From: Natrialba swarupiae
GTDB taxonomy: Archaea > Halobacteriota > Halobacteria > Halobacteriales > Natrialbaceae
DNA: 64,000 nucleotides
Direction: 5' to 3'
Assembly (NCBI RefSeq): GCF_008245225.1
Contig: NZ_VTAW01000016.1
Coordinates: 1-64,000, forward strand
The position numbers were made by a program, and so were the translations under genes. The number at the start of each line of letters is the position of its first letter. Position 1 is the stretch's first letter. Under the pieces are notes generated by a model. That model was not told the origin of the DNA and made no database searches. It worked only from the letters and a program-made list of their open reading frames with translations. This document shows, in pieces, positions 45,329-54,751 of this stretch.

Positions 45329-45553
45329 ATTTTGAGACGTCGATTGCCTTTCGTTTCGTTACAATCTCTCCTTTCTAGGTGGATATTTTCTCGTTAAATA
45401 ATTTTAACCAAAGAAAGAATCATAAACACAGATATAAGACCATGCCCAAAAAGGTTGCTACTGGATACAAGCGTACGTTGAAGTATATGATTAGCCAACA
45501 GGCTCGTGTTGAGGCCAGAGGGTTTATGTGCACCGAAAGAAAGTGTGCGCCCA
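45329..45553. other. AT-rich spacer after the tRNA repeat
   Basis: About 225 bp with lower GC than its surroundings. A lysine-rich 68-codon frame at 45379-45585 is unlike any haloarchaeal coding sequence and is not called. Probably remnant DNA of an integrated element plus the promoter of the HalOD1 gene. Confidence 0.4.
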
Positions 45554-45841
45554 ATGCTACTCTCAGTCGATCGCTCGCAGATTGATTCGACTCACCCACT
45601 GAGCTTCAAAGTAATCGCTTCGGTCGCCGAACGGGAAGGAGTCGATCCGATGGAGATCGAACCACCCGAATACGAATCGCTCTACAGCGTCGTCAATCCC
45701 GAAGCACTCGATTCCCTGTTTTCTCCTCGCGCCGATGGGACGACCCGAACACACGGTCGCGTCGAGTTTCCGTTCTGTGGCTATCGCGTCGTCGTCACCA
45801 GCGAGGGCGACGTCGAAGTGTACGACGACCTCGAGGAGTAG
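45554..45841 (+). CDS. HalOD1 domain protein (95 aa)
   Basis: A 95-residue stand-alone HalOD1 output domain: helix F-K-V-I-A-S-V-A-E-R-E-G near 18-29, the P-P-E-Y-E-S-L hinge, V-N-P-E-A-L-D-S-L-F, and a beta hairpin V-E-F-P-F-C-G-Y. This domain is found at the end of haloarchaeal sensor and receiver proteins; single-domain copies are common. Ligand and partner are unknown. Confidence 0.82.
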   Translation: MLLSVDRSQIDSTHPLSFKVIASVAEREGVDPMEIEPPEYESLYSVVNPEALDSLFSPRADGTTRTHGRVEFPFCGYRVVVTSEGDVEVYDDLEE

Positions 45842-45917
45842 GACTGCGATCCCGTCGTGGCGGTGGGCCCACGGCCTGCGGGGCCACCCACCGGCGGCCA
45901 GCGGGCCGTCCGGCAGA

Positions 45918-46313
45918 CTACCGGCGACTCTCGATCCGGGACCGCCACGTCGACGGGACGGACTGTGATTCGCCCGTCTCGGCGTCGACGACGACCTGAA
46001 CGGTGCGGGCCGTCGCGGCGACCGTACCGTCCGCACGGATCTCGTACTCGATGGGAATACTGGCGTCGCCGAGTTCGCGGACACCGAGAGCGACTGTCAC
46101 CGATTCGTCGGCTTCGATCGGCTGTGCGTAATCGATCTCGAGATTGGCGAGGACAGTCCCGACGTCGGCCAGCGAGACCTCGAGCACGTCGGTGAAGTAC
46201 CGATCACGAGCCTGTTCGAGGTACGTCGCGTAGACTGCGTTGTTCACGTGACCCATGAAATCGATGTCGCGAAGCCGAACCTCGAGGTCGACCTCGTACT
46301 CGAATTCGTTCAT
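45918..46313 (-). CDS. Acyl-CoA thioesterase, 4HBT hot-dog family
   Basis: A 131-residue hot-dog protein with the catalytic-helix motif R-D-I-D-F-M-G-H-V-N-N-A-V-Y at about 13-26, containing the Asp of the 4-hydroxybenzoyl-CoA thioesterase type. It should hydrolyse acyl-CoA. Start 46313 (M-N-E-F) gives the canonical N-terminus. Overlap with the exonuclease gene is avoided by this start. Confidence 0.86.
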   Translation of the reverse strand: MNEFEYEVDLEVRLRDIDFMGHVNNAVYATYLEQARDRYFTDVLEVSLADVGTVLANLEIDYAQPIEADESVTVALGVRELGDASIPIEYEIRADGTVAATARTVQVVVDAETGESQSVPSTWRSRIESRR

Positions 46314-46368
46314 GACCGTGTGAACGTCGTCTACCACCGTATGATTGGCGCTCCCGAGCGAAGCCGGA

Positions 46369-47133
46369 TCATCTCTCACGAGCACCGGAGGGACAACACG
46401 TCTCGAAGACCTGCCGATGTAACCGATCGGCGACGGTCTCCATCAGTGGTTTCATGTTCTCCGTATCCGCGCGATTGTACTCGACGAGGGTTTCCAGAGC
46501 GGCGTCGTCGCCGCGTTCGTACTCGTGCCAGAGTCTGACGGCGTCCTGTCCGCTAAGATCCGGCATCTCTCGGCCGATACCGACCTCCCGCTCGATCGCC
46601 TTGAGTCCGCCGTCGAGTCCGAGTTTCTTACAGGGGTAGAGCAGATCGACGTGCGGAACGGTGACGTCGAGGTCGTAACACGTCTCGAGAAACGGAACGT
46701 CGAAGCGCTGTCCGTTGAACGTCACCAGCAACGACGATCGCTCGAGTTCCGCCTCGAGGCGCTGACACGTGAGATCCCGGCCGTTGACGAACGTCTCGGT
46801 TTCGCCGCCCCAGTGGAGGCTGACCGTCGTCACCCGGTTTCGGTTCGCGTCGAGCCCTGTGGTCTCGATGTCCAGAAAACAGGTGTTCTCGCGGACGTTC
46901 TCGTAGAGCCGCCAGCGGCTCGAGGCGGGCAACTGATCAGCGAAGACGGAGACGTCGCCGCGATCGAGGTGTGTGCGTCCGTCTTCGATGAACGCGTCGA
47001 TCCGGTCGGCGAGGGTCTCTCCGACGACGCTGCCGTCGAACTCGTCCCAGTGGGTGATGCCGTGCTCCCAGAGGCGCCGTTCGGTGTGCTCACCGACGCC
47101 GCGGACGGGAATGAAACTGTTCTCGATTCGCAC
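46369..47133 (-). CDS. DEDD-type ribonuclease H-like 3'-5' exonuclease (YprB-like)
   Basis: A 254-residue protein with an N-terminal helical DNA/RNA-contact part (residues 1-80; I-P-V-R-G-V-G) and an RNase H-like exonuclease: F-L-D-I-E-T-T-G-L-D near 86, T-F-N-G-Q-R-F-D near 138 and Y-N-R-A-D-T-E-N near 219, which supply the four acidic metal ligands. It starts with GTG. Substrate (RNA or DNA) unknown. Confidence 0.86.
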   Translation of the reverse strand: MRIENSFIPVRGVGEHTERRLWEHGITHWDEFDGSVVGETLADRIDAFIEDGRTHLDRGDVSVFADQLPASSRWRLYENVRENTCFLDIETTGLDANRNRVTTVSLHWGGETETFVNGRDLTCQRLEAELERSSLLVTFNGQRFDVPFLETCYDLDVTVPHVDLLYPCKKLGLDGGLKAIEREVGIGREMPDLSGQDAVRLWHEYERGDDAALETLVEYNRADTENMKPLMETVADRLHRQVFETCCPSGARER

Positions 47134-47211
47134 ACCTGTTCAGGGGGGAGAGACCGTAAAAAACACTCGGGTCTCGCCGGGCGCTGTGGCGCTGGCGTCC
47201 GCTCGAGGACG

Positions 47212-47859
47212 TCAGAGTTGGATCCAGTCGGTCGTGGTCCCCTGATCGCGGAGGTGCCACTGCTGTTCGTGGACGTTCTCGCGGGTTCGAAGCGACACGA
47301 CGGCGTCGAACATCGGCTCGAGTAGGGAAATCGCGTCGTGGTCGCGCGACACTGGGAGGTGATAGTGGCCCATACCACGCGCCTGCTCGATTCGGGCGGT
47401 CGTCACGTGAACGAACCGAAAGACGTCCTCGGTGTCGTATTGCTGCAGCAACGGCACGAGCGAGTCGACGCAGACGCGAAGCTCCGAGGGCTCGAATCCG
47501 TCGGCTTCGTCCTCGAACTCCTCGACGGTATCGATGACGTCGGTGACGAGTTGGCAGAGCGCCTCTTCGCTGCCGTCTCCGACTCCGGAATCGCTCGAGG
47601 ATGGTCCGGAGTACTCGACGATGGCAGTGGTCACGTCTTCGGCCTCGTGGTCGTGGTAACAGCATCTCGCGTCGTCCGTTACGAACACGCGATACCGCGA
47701 CTCGCCTCGGCTTTCACCACGCAGCCGACGGCAGGCGGTACCGTGTGCACCACCACCCCTTCCGACGAGAAGCAGATTACTCCCCGTATGCTTCAACGTG
47801 TTGAGCGTTTGGGCAAACGTTGTACGCTCTCCCCCCCGCTCCCCCAGTTCACGTTGCAT
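47212..47859 (-). CDS. Haloarchaeal RecA-superfamily-like protein (DUF7504-like)
   Basis: A 215-residue protein with a strand-turn L-L-L-V-G-R-G-G-G in the place of a P-loop but without a proper Walker A Lys, then V-C-V-D-S-L-V-P-L-L-Q-Q-Y near 123-135 and F-V-H-V-T-T-A-R. This resembles the inactive KaiC/RecA-like proteins abundant in haloarchaea. ATP binding is doubtful. Role unknown, perhaps signalling. Confidence 0.65.
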   Translation of the reverse strand: MQRELGERGGERTTFAQTLNTLKHTGSNLLLVGRGGGAHGTACRRLRGESRGESRYRVFVTDDARCCYHDHEAEDVTTAIVEYSGPSSSDSGVGDGSEEALCQLVTDVIDTVEEFEDEADGFEPSELRVCVDSLVPLLQQYDTEDVFRFVHVTTARIEQARGMGHYHLPVSRDHDAISLLEPMFDAVVSLRTRENVHEQQWHLRDQGTTTDWIQL

Positions 47860-48005
47860 TCACACTAGGTCAGGGTGATGAATTAAATAAATATTGTGGC
47901 CGGAAAATTGTTTAGAAATCGAGTTCATTCCTAATTGCAACCATCTGACGCCGATAAACAGCCACCAATCGTCTCTCTTTTCATACAGAACCACGTAGGG
48001 GTGGT

Positions 48006-48842
48006 ATGGCCGACCGAGATGACGAACTCGTCGAGGCGATCCGTGAACTGACGCGGACGATCGACGAGCTTTCCGACGAACTCGAGTCCCCCCGGCGTCG
48101 ACCGCCGCTTCGGCCCCCCACGCCGCGGGAGCTACTCTCGTTTACTGACGAGGTCGCGATCCCCGCCCTGCTCGCCGTCCTCGAGTCGAGCGTTCGCGCA
48201 CTCGAGGCGTTCCAGCGGGGGCTCGAACTCGTCCGAACCGAGCGGGAGGTCAGGGATCGAACGACGGACGCAGTCGCCGTCTCAAACGAGCGAGCAAACG
48301 AACTCAGGAAAACGACGCTCTCGAGGCTCGATACGGTGCTCGCCGAGCTTCAACGAGCGTCGTCGGAGGGGACGCTTCCGGCGGACGAACACGCTAGGGA
48401 GCTCCTCACCGACGCCCGAACGCTCCGCGACGAGGTAGACGACCGTCTGAGAGCCGCCACGGAAGAAGACGATCCCGTTGATTCCGACCGATCGTCCGGT
48501 TCGAGGTCGATCGATATCGACGTGACGGACGGCGATCCGCGATCCGATTCCGAGGACGCCCAGCCGGAGCCGGAGTCCGCCGTCGACGTCGACGCCGAAC
48601 TCGAGACGCTGAAAGATCGGTACGGCGCAGACGAGGAAGGGACGAGTGAGTCCGCGGACGACGGTGTCGGGGCTGTCGACGATTCGGCCGGCGAGGATCA
48701 CGGCGGCATCGACGGCACGGGCTCCGACGACTCCGATGGAGCGGATTTCGACGGCGTAGCTGACGGTGAAGACCACCGGACCGACGACTCGGATGGAAAC
48801 GGGAGCGAGAATCGTGACGGCGGTCGCGAAGACGAGAGTTAG
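48006..48842 (+). CDS. Conserved haloarchaeal helical protein with long acidic tail
   Basis: A 278-residue protein. Residues 1-140 are helical with coiled-coil character and a conserved P-P-T-P-R-E-L-L-S-F-T-D-E segment near 38; residues 150-278 are an unstructured Asp/Gly/Ser-rich tail. It is a family I recognise as widespread in haloarchaea without a known role. TATA-less region upstream is AT-rich. Its stop overlaps the convergent DUF35 gene by 4 bp. Confidence 0.68.
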   Translation: MADRDDELVEAIRELTRTIDELSDELESPRRRPPLRPPTPRELLSFTDEVAIPALLAVLESSVRALEAFQRGLELVRTEREVRDRTTDAVAVSNERANELRKTTLSRLDTVLAELQRASSEGTLPADEHARELLTDARTLRDEVDDRLRAATEEDDPVDSDRSSGSRSIDIDVTDGDPRSDSEDAQPEPESAVDVDAELETLKDRYGADEEGTSESADDGVGAVDDSAGEDHGGIDGTGSDDSDGADFDGVADGEDHRTDDSDGNGSENRDGGREDES

Positions 48843-49243
48843 ACCGGCTCGAAACGGTAACCGTCCCACTCCTGACTGTCCGGTTCGCGGATGCCGGCAC
48901 CCGGCTCGCGGAGTTCGTCGACGTGGACCGGACGCACCGTATCGCCCGTCTCGACGTCGTCGGTCGTCGCCTGCCCGATCGCTCGAACGGTCTCGCCGTC
49001 CTCGCCCTCTATCTGGCTTCTCGAGGCGTCCTCAGACGCCTCACTGAGATCGAACTCGACAATCACGAGGGTGTTCGGCTGGCGGACACCCGGCGGCGTG
49101 GCGGTACTCGTCGTCCACGTGATGACCTCTGCAGTGTACTCGCTCAGATCGATCGTGTCGACCGGCTCCGAGCCGTCGAGGCTTCGGGGATGTCCAGGAT
49201 AGCTGATCGAACCGTCTTCGTATCGGTAGGCTTCCATCGTCAT
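48839..49243 (-). CDS. DUF35 OB-fold acyl-CoA-associated protein
   Basis: A 134-residue OB-fold protein of the DUF35 type (P-N-T-L-V-I-V-E-F, G-D-T-V-R-P-V). The usual N-terminal rubredoxin-like zinc ribbon has no Cys here, so only the OB part is functional. DUF35 proteins bridge archaeal thiolase and HMG-CoA synthase in mevalonate synthesis. Its ATG overlaps the thiolase stop by 4 bp, supporting a complex of the two. Confidence 0.82.
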   Translation of the reverse strand: MTMEAYRYEDGSISYPGHPRSLDGSEPVDTIDLSEYTAEVITWTTSTATPPGVRQPNTLVIVEFDLSEASEDASRSQIEGEDGETVRAIGQATTDDVETGDTVRPVHVDELREPGAGIREPDSQEWDGYRFEPV

Positions 49244-50403
49244 CGTGCTGCCTCCATGATAGTCGTGATTACGCAGTTTCCGAACCCGCCGACGTTACAC
49301 GCGAGGCCGACGTCTGCGTCCACCTGACGCGGGCCTGCCTCGCCGACGAGTTGCTCGTAGATTTCGACGCCCTGTGCGACGCCGCTGGCACCGAGTGGGT
49401 GTCCCTTGGATTTGAGTCCACCCGACGTGTTGATCGGTAACTCGCCGGTATCACGTTCGGTGTAGCCCTCTTCGACGAGTTTCCAGGCCTCCCCCTGCTC
49501 GGCGAAGCCGAGACCCTCCATCTGGAGGAACTCGAGGATGGTGAACATGTCGTGGAGCTCCGCGACATCGACGTCGTCAGGGCCGTAGCCGCTCATCTCG
49601 TAGGCACCCTCGCCGCTCTCGACGACGCCGCCCATCACGGTCGGATCTTCGCGTTCGTGGACGACGTGGGTATCGGTCGCACCGTCGATCCCGGCGACGA
49701 CGACGTACTCGTCGGCGTACTCCTTCGCGACGGATTCCGGACAGAACAGAAGCGCCGCGGAGCCGTCCGTGATCGGACAGAAGTCGTACAGGCGGAGCGG
49801 ATCGGCGACGATCGGCGACTCGAGTACGGTCTCGACGTCGATCTCCTTTTGAAACTGGGCGTGTGGGTTGTCGACGCCGTTCTCGTGATTTTTCACGGCG
49901 ACCTTCGCGAGACTTTCGCGAGGGGCGTCGAAGCGCTCGAGGTAGTGTCGTGCCGTCAGGCCGGCGAACGACGGCAGCGTGACGCCGGTTTTGTACTCGG
50001 CAGGGTGGGTCAACGAGGCGATGACGTCGGTCGCCTCGCCGGTCGTCTTGTGGGTCATCTTCTCGCCGCCGACGAGCAGCGTCATCTCGCTCGCGCCGCT
50101 TGCCACCGACTGCCAGGCGGCGTACATGCCAGCACCACCACTGGAACTCGTCTGGTCGACTCGCTGCGTGTACGCCGGCACGGCACCGATATCGTGAGCG
50201 ACTGCGTTCATGACGCCCGACTGTCCTTCGAACTCGCCGCTGGCCATGTTCGAGACGTACAGGTGCTCGACGGCCGACGCGTCTACCGCTGCGTCCTCGA
50301 GACAATCGAGGGCGGCCTCCGTGAGGAGGTCGACGACCCACTCCTCGCGCTGTCCGAACTGGGTCATCGACGCGCCGATGATTGCAACACGTTCCATATC
50401 CAT
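49240..50403 (-). CDS. Thiolase family protein (acetyl-CoA C-acyltransferase, SCP-x type)
   Basis: A 387-residue thiolase. The nucleophile Cys is expected in the M-Y-A/S-S-S-G-G-A-G region near residue 88, where this protein has Gly-Ala instead of Cys; the later G-H-P-L-G-A-S-G motif near 339 with the catalytic His is intact, and C-N-V-G-G-F-G is the C-terminal active-site Cys. It should condense or cleave acyl-CoA with the DUF35 partner. The missing nucleophile means activity should be checked. Confidence 0.82.
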   Translation of the reverse strand: MDMERVAIIGASMTQFGQREEWVVDLLTEAALDCLEDAAVDASAVEHLYVSNMASGEFEGQSGVMNAVAHDIGAVPAYTQRVDQTSSSGGAGMYAAWQSVASGASEMTLLVGGEKMTHKTTGEATDVIASLTHPAEYKTGVTLPSFAGLTARHYLERFDAPRESLAKVAVKNHENGVDNPHAQFQKEIDVETVLESPIVADPLRLYDFCPITDGSAALLFCPESVAKEYADEYVVVAGIDGATDTHVVHEREDPTVMGGVVESGEGAYEMSGYGPDDVDVAELHDMFTILEFLQMEGLGFAEQGEAWKLVEEGYTERDTGELPINTSGGLKSKGHPLGASGVAQGVEIYEQLVGEAGPRQVDADVGLACNVGGFGNCVITTIMEAAR

Positions 50404-50485
50404 TCAGAGTCGTCTCTGCGATTTATAAGTGAGGGAAGTGGTTGCGCGGCGACGGCCGCTGAAAATCGGTTACTCCGAACAGCCG

Positions 50486-51796
50486 TTACGACGCTTCCGT
50501 CGACTCCGTCGGTGGGGCGTGTAACTCGCTCGCACGCGAACGGGCCTGCGAGATCACCGCCGGCCGAGCCTGAAAGTCGACGAGGACGTCCTCGTCGCCG
50601 TAGGTGACGTCGTCGACGTTCGCGTTGTCGTGGATCCAGGAGACCACGCTCATCGTATCCTCCGTCATCGGTAACACGAGTCGTTCCTGTTTCCAGTCTG
50701 GGAGTTCGTCGTCGATTCGCGAGAGCAAGGCGTCGACGTTGGTTCCCTCCTGTGCACTGACCGCGACCGGGTCCGGGGCGAGCCCCGACAATGCCTCGCG
50801 TTTTTCGGCGAGTTCCGCCTCGTCGACCTGATCGATCTTGTTCAACACGGTGACGATCGGTGCCTCGTTTCGCTCGTAGAGGGTGTCGTGGCTCGTGACG
50901 AGCTTTTCGTGGATCTCGTCGATATCCTCGCCAACGTCCACGACGAGCAAGACGAGATCTGCCCGGTAAACGGAGTCGAGCGTCGACTTGAACGACTCGA
51001 CGAGCCAATGTGGGAGATCGCTGATGAACCCGACGGTGTCGGTCACCAACACGTCACGGGGCTCGATGGCTGCGCGTCTGGTCGTCGTCCCGAGAGTCGT
51101 AAACAGCCTGTCTTCGGACTCGGCAGTCGAATCGAGGTCAGGGTGGAGACCCTCGTTCTCGGCGACGTCGAGTCCTTCCGAGAGCCGGCGCAGCAGCGTC
51201 GACTTACCCGCGTTCGTATATCCGGCGAGTGCGACCAGGTCGAACCCGGAGTCGCGACGGCGCTCCCGTCGGTGTTCCTCCGTCTGCTCGATCTGCTCGA
51301 GTTCGTCGTTGATCCGACTGATCTGGGCTTTGATGTCCCGTTCACGGCTCTCGTCGTACTCGCCGAGGCCCATGAACCCGGGGTGTTCGTCCCGTTTCGC
51401 GAGGCTCGTCTTCGCCTCAGCACGCGGCAGTTCGTATCGCAGTTCGGCCAGTTCGACCTGGAGCTGTGCCTTGCGCGTCTGGGCCCGCTGACCGAATATT
51501 TCGAGGATGAGCGTAAACCGGTCGATGACCTCGACACCCTCGGGCAACAGCTGACCGAGGTTGTAGGTCTGGTACGGCCCGAGCCGGTTGTCGAAGACGA
51601 CGGTCGTCGCCTCCGTTTTCGCGACCGTCGCGGCGAGGTCTTCAGCTTTCCCTTCACCCAGCTGGAGCGCAGAGTCCGCGCGCCGTGACTGCGTTACTTC
51701 TCCGACGACAGTGTACCCCGCCGCCTCCGCGAGCTCGCGGATTTCGTCCGTGTCGGGCGTTCCGGAATCGACGCGTTTTGCGATGATCGCTCTCAT
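50486..51796 (-). CDS. hflX: Ribosome-associated GTPase HflX
   Basis: A 436-residue protein with the N-terminal HflX domain (about 1-180) and a G domain starting at G-Y-T-N-A-G-K-S-T near 197-205, then D-T-V-G-F-I-S-D-L-P and N-K-I-D. HflX binds the large ribosomal subunit and rescues or splits stalled ribosomes. Start 51796 (M-R-A-I-I-A-K-R) fits the family. Monocistronic. Confidence 0.93.
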   Translation of the reverse strand: MRAIIAKRVDSGTPDTDEIRELAEAAGYTVVGEVTQSRRADSALQLGEGKAEDLAATVAKTEATTVVFDNRLGPYQTYNLGQLLPEGVEVIDRFTLILEIFGQRAQTRKAQLQVELAELRYELPRAEAKTSLAKRDEHPGFMGLGEYDESRERDIKAQISRINDELEQIEQTEEHRRERRRDSGFDLVALAGYTNAGKSTLLRRLSEGLDVAENEGLHPDLDSTAESEDRLFTTLGTTTRRAAIEPRDVLVTDTVGFISDLPHWLVESFKSTLDSVYRADLVLLVVDVGEDIDEIHEKLVTSHDTLYERNEAPIVTVLNKIDQVDEAELAEKREALSGLAPDPVAVSAQEGTNVDALLSRIDDELPDWKQERLVLPMTEDTMSVVSWIHDNANVDDVTYGDEDVLVDFQARPAVISQARSRASELHAPPTESTEAS

Positions 51797-52064
51797 GGCT
51801 GTACGGAGACGGAAACTGGGCGAAAGCAGTCGCTCGAGCGGCATCGCTCGACGTTGCGACGACCGCCCCCTCTCGGTCGAGGGGAACTCGCGGACGGTGG
51901 ATCGTGAGAACGGGATCTCACATGCCCGAACACGCTATCGATGGCGGTCGAACACCTCCACGTTTCGACGCTGAGTCATAGGGTACTGTACGTGTCGGAC
52001 CATCTTGAATCCCGTGCTCGATGTGGACCCACCACCAGCGTGACGGATCGGTCGGTGGCCCGAG
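51797..52064. other. Intergenic region upstream of hflX
   Basis: About 270 bp between hflX and the end of the SBDS gene. It must contain the hflX promoter; no gene is seen. Confidence 0.35.
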
Positions 52065-52790
52065 CTACCGGGTCCGCAGATCGTCTTTGTCCTTAATGAT
52101 CTCGGTTTCGGCGGTGCCGCTCGTGTGTTCGTTGACGGTGTCGTAGAACTCGTTTTGCATTCCCGCCGGGAAGGTCAAGACACCGATCCACGAGCCGTCG
52201 GGTTGCCACTCCTCGCGCTCTAGATCACCGAACTGGCGAACCTTCGCCTGGGCGCTCCCGGCGTGCTCCGCGGGAAGTTGGACGGCGATCGTCACCTCTT
52301 CGAACCGGATCGGGATGACGGGCCGTAGGTCGTCGAGCGCGTCGTCGACCTGGTTTTCGACCGGTTCCATCGGATCGATCGTAAACCCCGCTTCCTCGAG
52401 TGCGTTCTCGATTCGCTCTGGAGGGTGGGGAGCGTTGTCCATCTGCGGATTGACCGCGTTGCGCGCGATCGTATCGATCAGCTGTTTTCGTTTCTGTTCT
52501 TGCATCTCGCGGCGCTGCTCGGCCGTGATCTGAATCTCTCCGTCTTTGATAACTTCGGGGATGATCTCGAGTGGGTCCGTGGTATCGAAGACCGTCTCGA
52601 GGTCGTCTTCCGCCGGACGATCGCCCCGGGAGGCGTCCTCGAAGACGTCTTCTGCGGCGATCACGTCCTCGAGATCGTCCTCGAACTCGTCGCGTTTGAT
52701 CGCGAGCGCCGCGTCGGGGTCGACCAACACTTCGAAGCGCGCCCCGTGTGACTCGAGTCGCGCTGTCACCGCCTCGTCAAGTGATATCAT
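52065..52790 (-). CDS. Ribosome assembly factor SBDS
   Basis: A 241-residue protein with the three SBDS domains: FYSH (about 1-95; K-R-D-E-F near 32), central helical and C-terminal ferredoxin-like (V-I-P-I-R-F-E-E near 159). It helps release the anti-association factor aIF6 from the 50S subunit. In archaea the gene usually follows psmA and RNase P genes, as here. A dispersed repeat and about 190 bp now separate it from psmA. Confidence 0.94.
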   Translation of the reverse strand: MISLDEAVTARLESHGARFEVLVDPDAALAIKRDEFEDDLEDVIAAEDVFEDASRGDRPAEDDLETVFDTTDPLEIIPEVIKDGEIQITAEQRREMQEQKRKQLIDTIARNAVNPQMDNAPHPPERIENALEEAGFTIDPMEPVENQVDDALDDLRPVIPIRFEEVTIAVQLPAEHAGSAQAKVRQFGDLEREEWQPDGSWIGVLTFPAGMQNEFYDTVNEHTSGTAETEIIKDKDDLRTR

Positions 52791-52828
52791 ACTCGGGAGT
52801 ACCCACGGCCGGGTAAAAGAGCTTTTCC

Positions 52829-52913
52829 TGATACGGATTGCTGTCACAGTGTCGCTGCGAAAGCACGAACGAATCGTTGTGATTTCGTCGGCACTGATCG
52901 ACAACGGACCGTA
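52829..52913. repeat. Dispersed palindromic repeat, copy 6
   Basis: TGATACGGATTGCTGTCAC on the left and ACAACGGACCGTACA on the right (52901-52915) form weak inverted arms. It lies between psmA and the SBDS gene, here not overlapping a stop codon. Confidence 0.45.
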
Positions 52914-52980
52914 CACTCGGATAGTCGCGTCGAGAACGGTCGGTTTGGCGAGGCAGGTCGTTCGGGAGAGACGGGAACGA

Positions 52981-53745
52981 TTACTCGTCGTCTTCGTCGC
53001 CGTCTTCGTCGCCGTCGTCGAGGAGGTCGTTCTCCTCTAAGTGCTCGCCGATCCGATCCTGGTCGAACTGTTCGAACGACTCCGTTTCGGCGTCGACGGT
53101 CGCGAGTCCGACTTCACTCGGGAGCAACGAGCCGTCGTTGACCGACGCGAGCGCGTCGAGGGCGAGCGCGATTCCGCCGTCTAAGTCGGCTTCCGCGTCG
53201 TAGTTCTCCTCTAGATACTCCTGGAGTTCGCTCCGGTCGGCACCGACGGCCAGCGCCTTCCACTCGTAGGGCGTCCCCGAGGGATCGGTCTCGAACAGGC
53301 GCGGCTCCCCGTTTTCGATCCCGCCGACGATCAACGCGACGCCGAACGGGCGGGCACCGCCGACCTGGGTATACTGTTGGATGTGGTCGGTGACTTCTTT
53401 GGTGAGCGTCTCCACGCCGATCGGTTCGCCGTACCGAAGCTGGTTGACCTGCGTCTGGCGACGCGCAAAGTCGATCAGTTGGCGGGCGTCGGCGACGTGA
53501 CCCGCACTCGCGATGCCGATGTGGTCGTCGGCTTTGTGAATCTTCTCGACGCTCGAGTCCTCCAAAAGCGGCGAGGGGACCCGTTTGTCGACTGCGAGTA
53601 CGACGCCGTCCGTCGTTCGCACACCGATACTTGCCGTGCCGCGTTTGACCGCCTCGCGGGCGTACTCGACCTGGTAGAGTCGGCCGTCCGGCGAGAAGAT
53701 CGTGATGCCTCGGTCGTACGCCTGCTGTTGGGCTTGTCCCTGCAT
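52981..53745 (-). CDS. psmA: 20S proteasome alpha subunit
   Basis: A 254-residue alpha-ring subunit: N-terminal gating residues and [20 protein letters not shown] at about 10-29, the family signature, and an acidic C-terminal tail of Asp/Glu. It forms the outer rings over PsmB. In other archaea it is part of the RNase P/SBDS/exosome neighbourhood; here the upstream link to rnp2 is broken by about 1 kb of remnants. Confidence 0.96.
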   Translation of the reverse strand: MQGQAQQQAYDRGITIFSPDGRLYQVEYAREAVKRGTASIGVRTTDGVVLAVDKRVPSPLLEDSSVEKIHKADDHIGIASAGHVADARQLIDFARRQTQVNQLRYGEPIGVETLTKEVTDHIQQYTQVGGARPFGVALIVGGIENGEPRLFETDPSGTPYEWKALAVGADRSELQEYLEENYDAEADLDGGIALALDALASVNDGSLLPSEVGLATVDAETESFEQFDQDRIGEHLEENDLLDDGDEDGDEDDE

Positions 53746-53749
53746 AGTA

Positions 53750-53863
53750 TCACGCTAAATCTGAATCGTAATCGAGGTCTGTCACGTCCGCGAACGTCTC
53801 CTCGAGTCGCACGTCTGTAGATCCATCACGGTAGACGGCGACTCGCTCCTCGTTCCCGAACAC
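53750..53863 (-). CDS. Possible small acidic protein upstream of psmA (37 aa)
   Basis: A frame starting at a GTG (53863) and ending 4 bp before the psmA ATG encodes a 37-residue acidic peptide (V-A-V-Y-R-D-G-S-T, L-E-E-T-F-A-D-V-T-D-L-D-Y). The frame stays open a further 13 codons upstream. It may be a genuine small gene or the remaining 3' end of a gene lost in the rearrangement. Confidence 0.4.
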   Translation of the reverse strand: MFGNEERVAVYRDGSTDVRLEETFADVTDLDYDSDLA

Positions 53864-54044
53864 GACGTTTCTCTCTTCCGTGACTTGCCCACGGCGTCCT
53901 AAATAGTTTTCTTACCACGATGCCCGTCGCCGGTAGGACAAGACCCAAGGTGTCCATCGTTCGCGGAGAACGAATTCACGTCCGAACCACCTCTCACGAG
54001 AGGTACCCGAACGGTCTCGAGGGGACAATACTTTCGCCCGGGCG
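53864..54044. other. Spacer inside the rnp2-psmA insertion
   Basis: No gene is recognised. A hairpin CCTCTCACGAGAGG lies at about 53990-54003. The DNA joins the small psmA-proximal ORF to the pseudogene region. Confidence 0.35.
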
Positions 54045-54345
54045 CTACCGTGGCGGTGTTCGATAGCTCTCGGTCATCCGTTTTTCGACGACAGGTATCA
54101 ACGTCGCTTCGGCCTTCTGGAGATGCATCGTAACGGTGTTCGGGGCGCACCGACCTCCGAGGCGATTTCGGCGTGAGTCGCCGTTCGGGGGCCTCCAGCG
54201 CGCCGGGGAACGTTTCGATCCGATTGACGTCTAACTCGAAGTTCGCCGGGACGTCGTCGACGACCGATTGTAGCGACTCCGGATCGCCGACGATCCGTGC
54301 GTACGAACGGTTTCCCTCGACGACGACGGGTTTTCGGACGATCAT
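54045..54345 (-). pseudogene. Remnant of an HTH_10 (bacterio-opsin activator type) regulator
   Basis: The first frame from 54345 gives V-V-V-E-G-N-R-S-Y-A-R-I-V-G and F-E-L-D-V-N-R-I-E, typical of the segment before the HTH_10 domain. The frame shifts near 54180 to A-T-H-A-E-I-A-S-E-V-G-A-P and near 54130 to N-T-V-T-M-H-L-Q-K-A-E-A-T-L, the DNA-recognition helices. The middle helix of the domain is missing. At least two frameshifts and a deletion make it non-functional. Confidence 0.65.
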
Positions 54346-54751
54346 TCCGACTCGAGCAGTCGTCCTCGCGGCCGCAGGGAGTCTCGTGGTGTTCGGGCTG
54401 TTTCACGTCCCGCTCGGGGAAGATCCGGTACGCGAACCGATCACCAGCGGGTTGATGGGGATTACCTTCACGGCGGCGTACGTTCTAACGGGAAAACTCG
54501 GACTGTCCATCGGCGTTCACTTCGGCGGTTTCTTTCTCGTGAGCACGATCCGAGAGTCGTTTCTGGGGATCGAACTCCCGACGATTCTCGTCGTGGAGGC
54601 GAACGCGCCAGTTCCATACGAGGTGTTCGTCGTCCGGGCTATCCTGTTGACCCTGTTGATCGTCGGATGGGTTCGGCTGACCGACGGCAGCGTTCGAATC
54701 CATCGAAACGTCTCCCGTGTCGGTTCGTTCCGGACGTCGGACCACCGGTGA
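54346..54751 (+). pseudogene. 3' fragment of a CPBP (CAAX-protease-like) membrane protein gene
   Basis: The forward frame encodes hydrophobic segments with F-G-L-F-H-V-P near residue 15 and G-L-S-I-G-V-H-F-G-G-F-F near 55, the later motifs of CPBP intramembrane proteases. The earlier E-E-x-x-x-R motif and several helices are absent, and the fragment begins exactly where the HTH_10 remnant ends, head to head. It lacks a credible start. Confidence 0.6.

Noticed and set aside
45379..45585. Lysine-rich 68-codon frame after the tRNA repeat
   Set aside because: AT-rich, basic and unlike haloarchaeal proteins; likely remnant DNA, and it overlaps the start of the HalOD1 gene.
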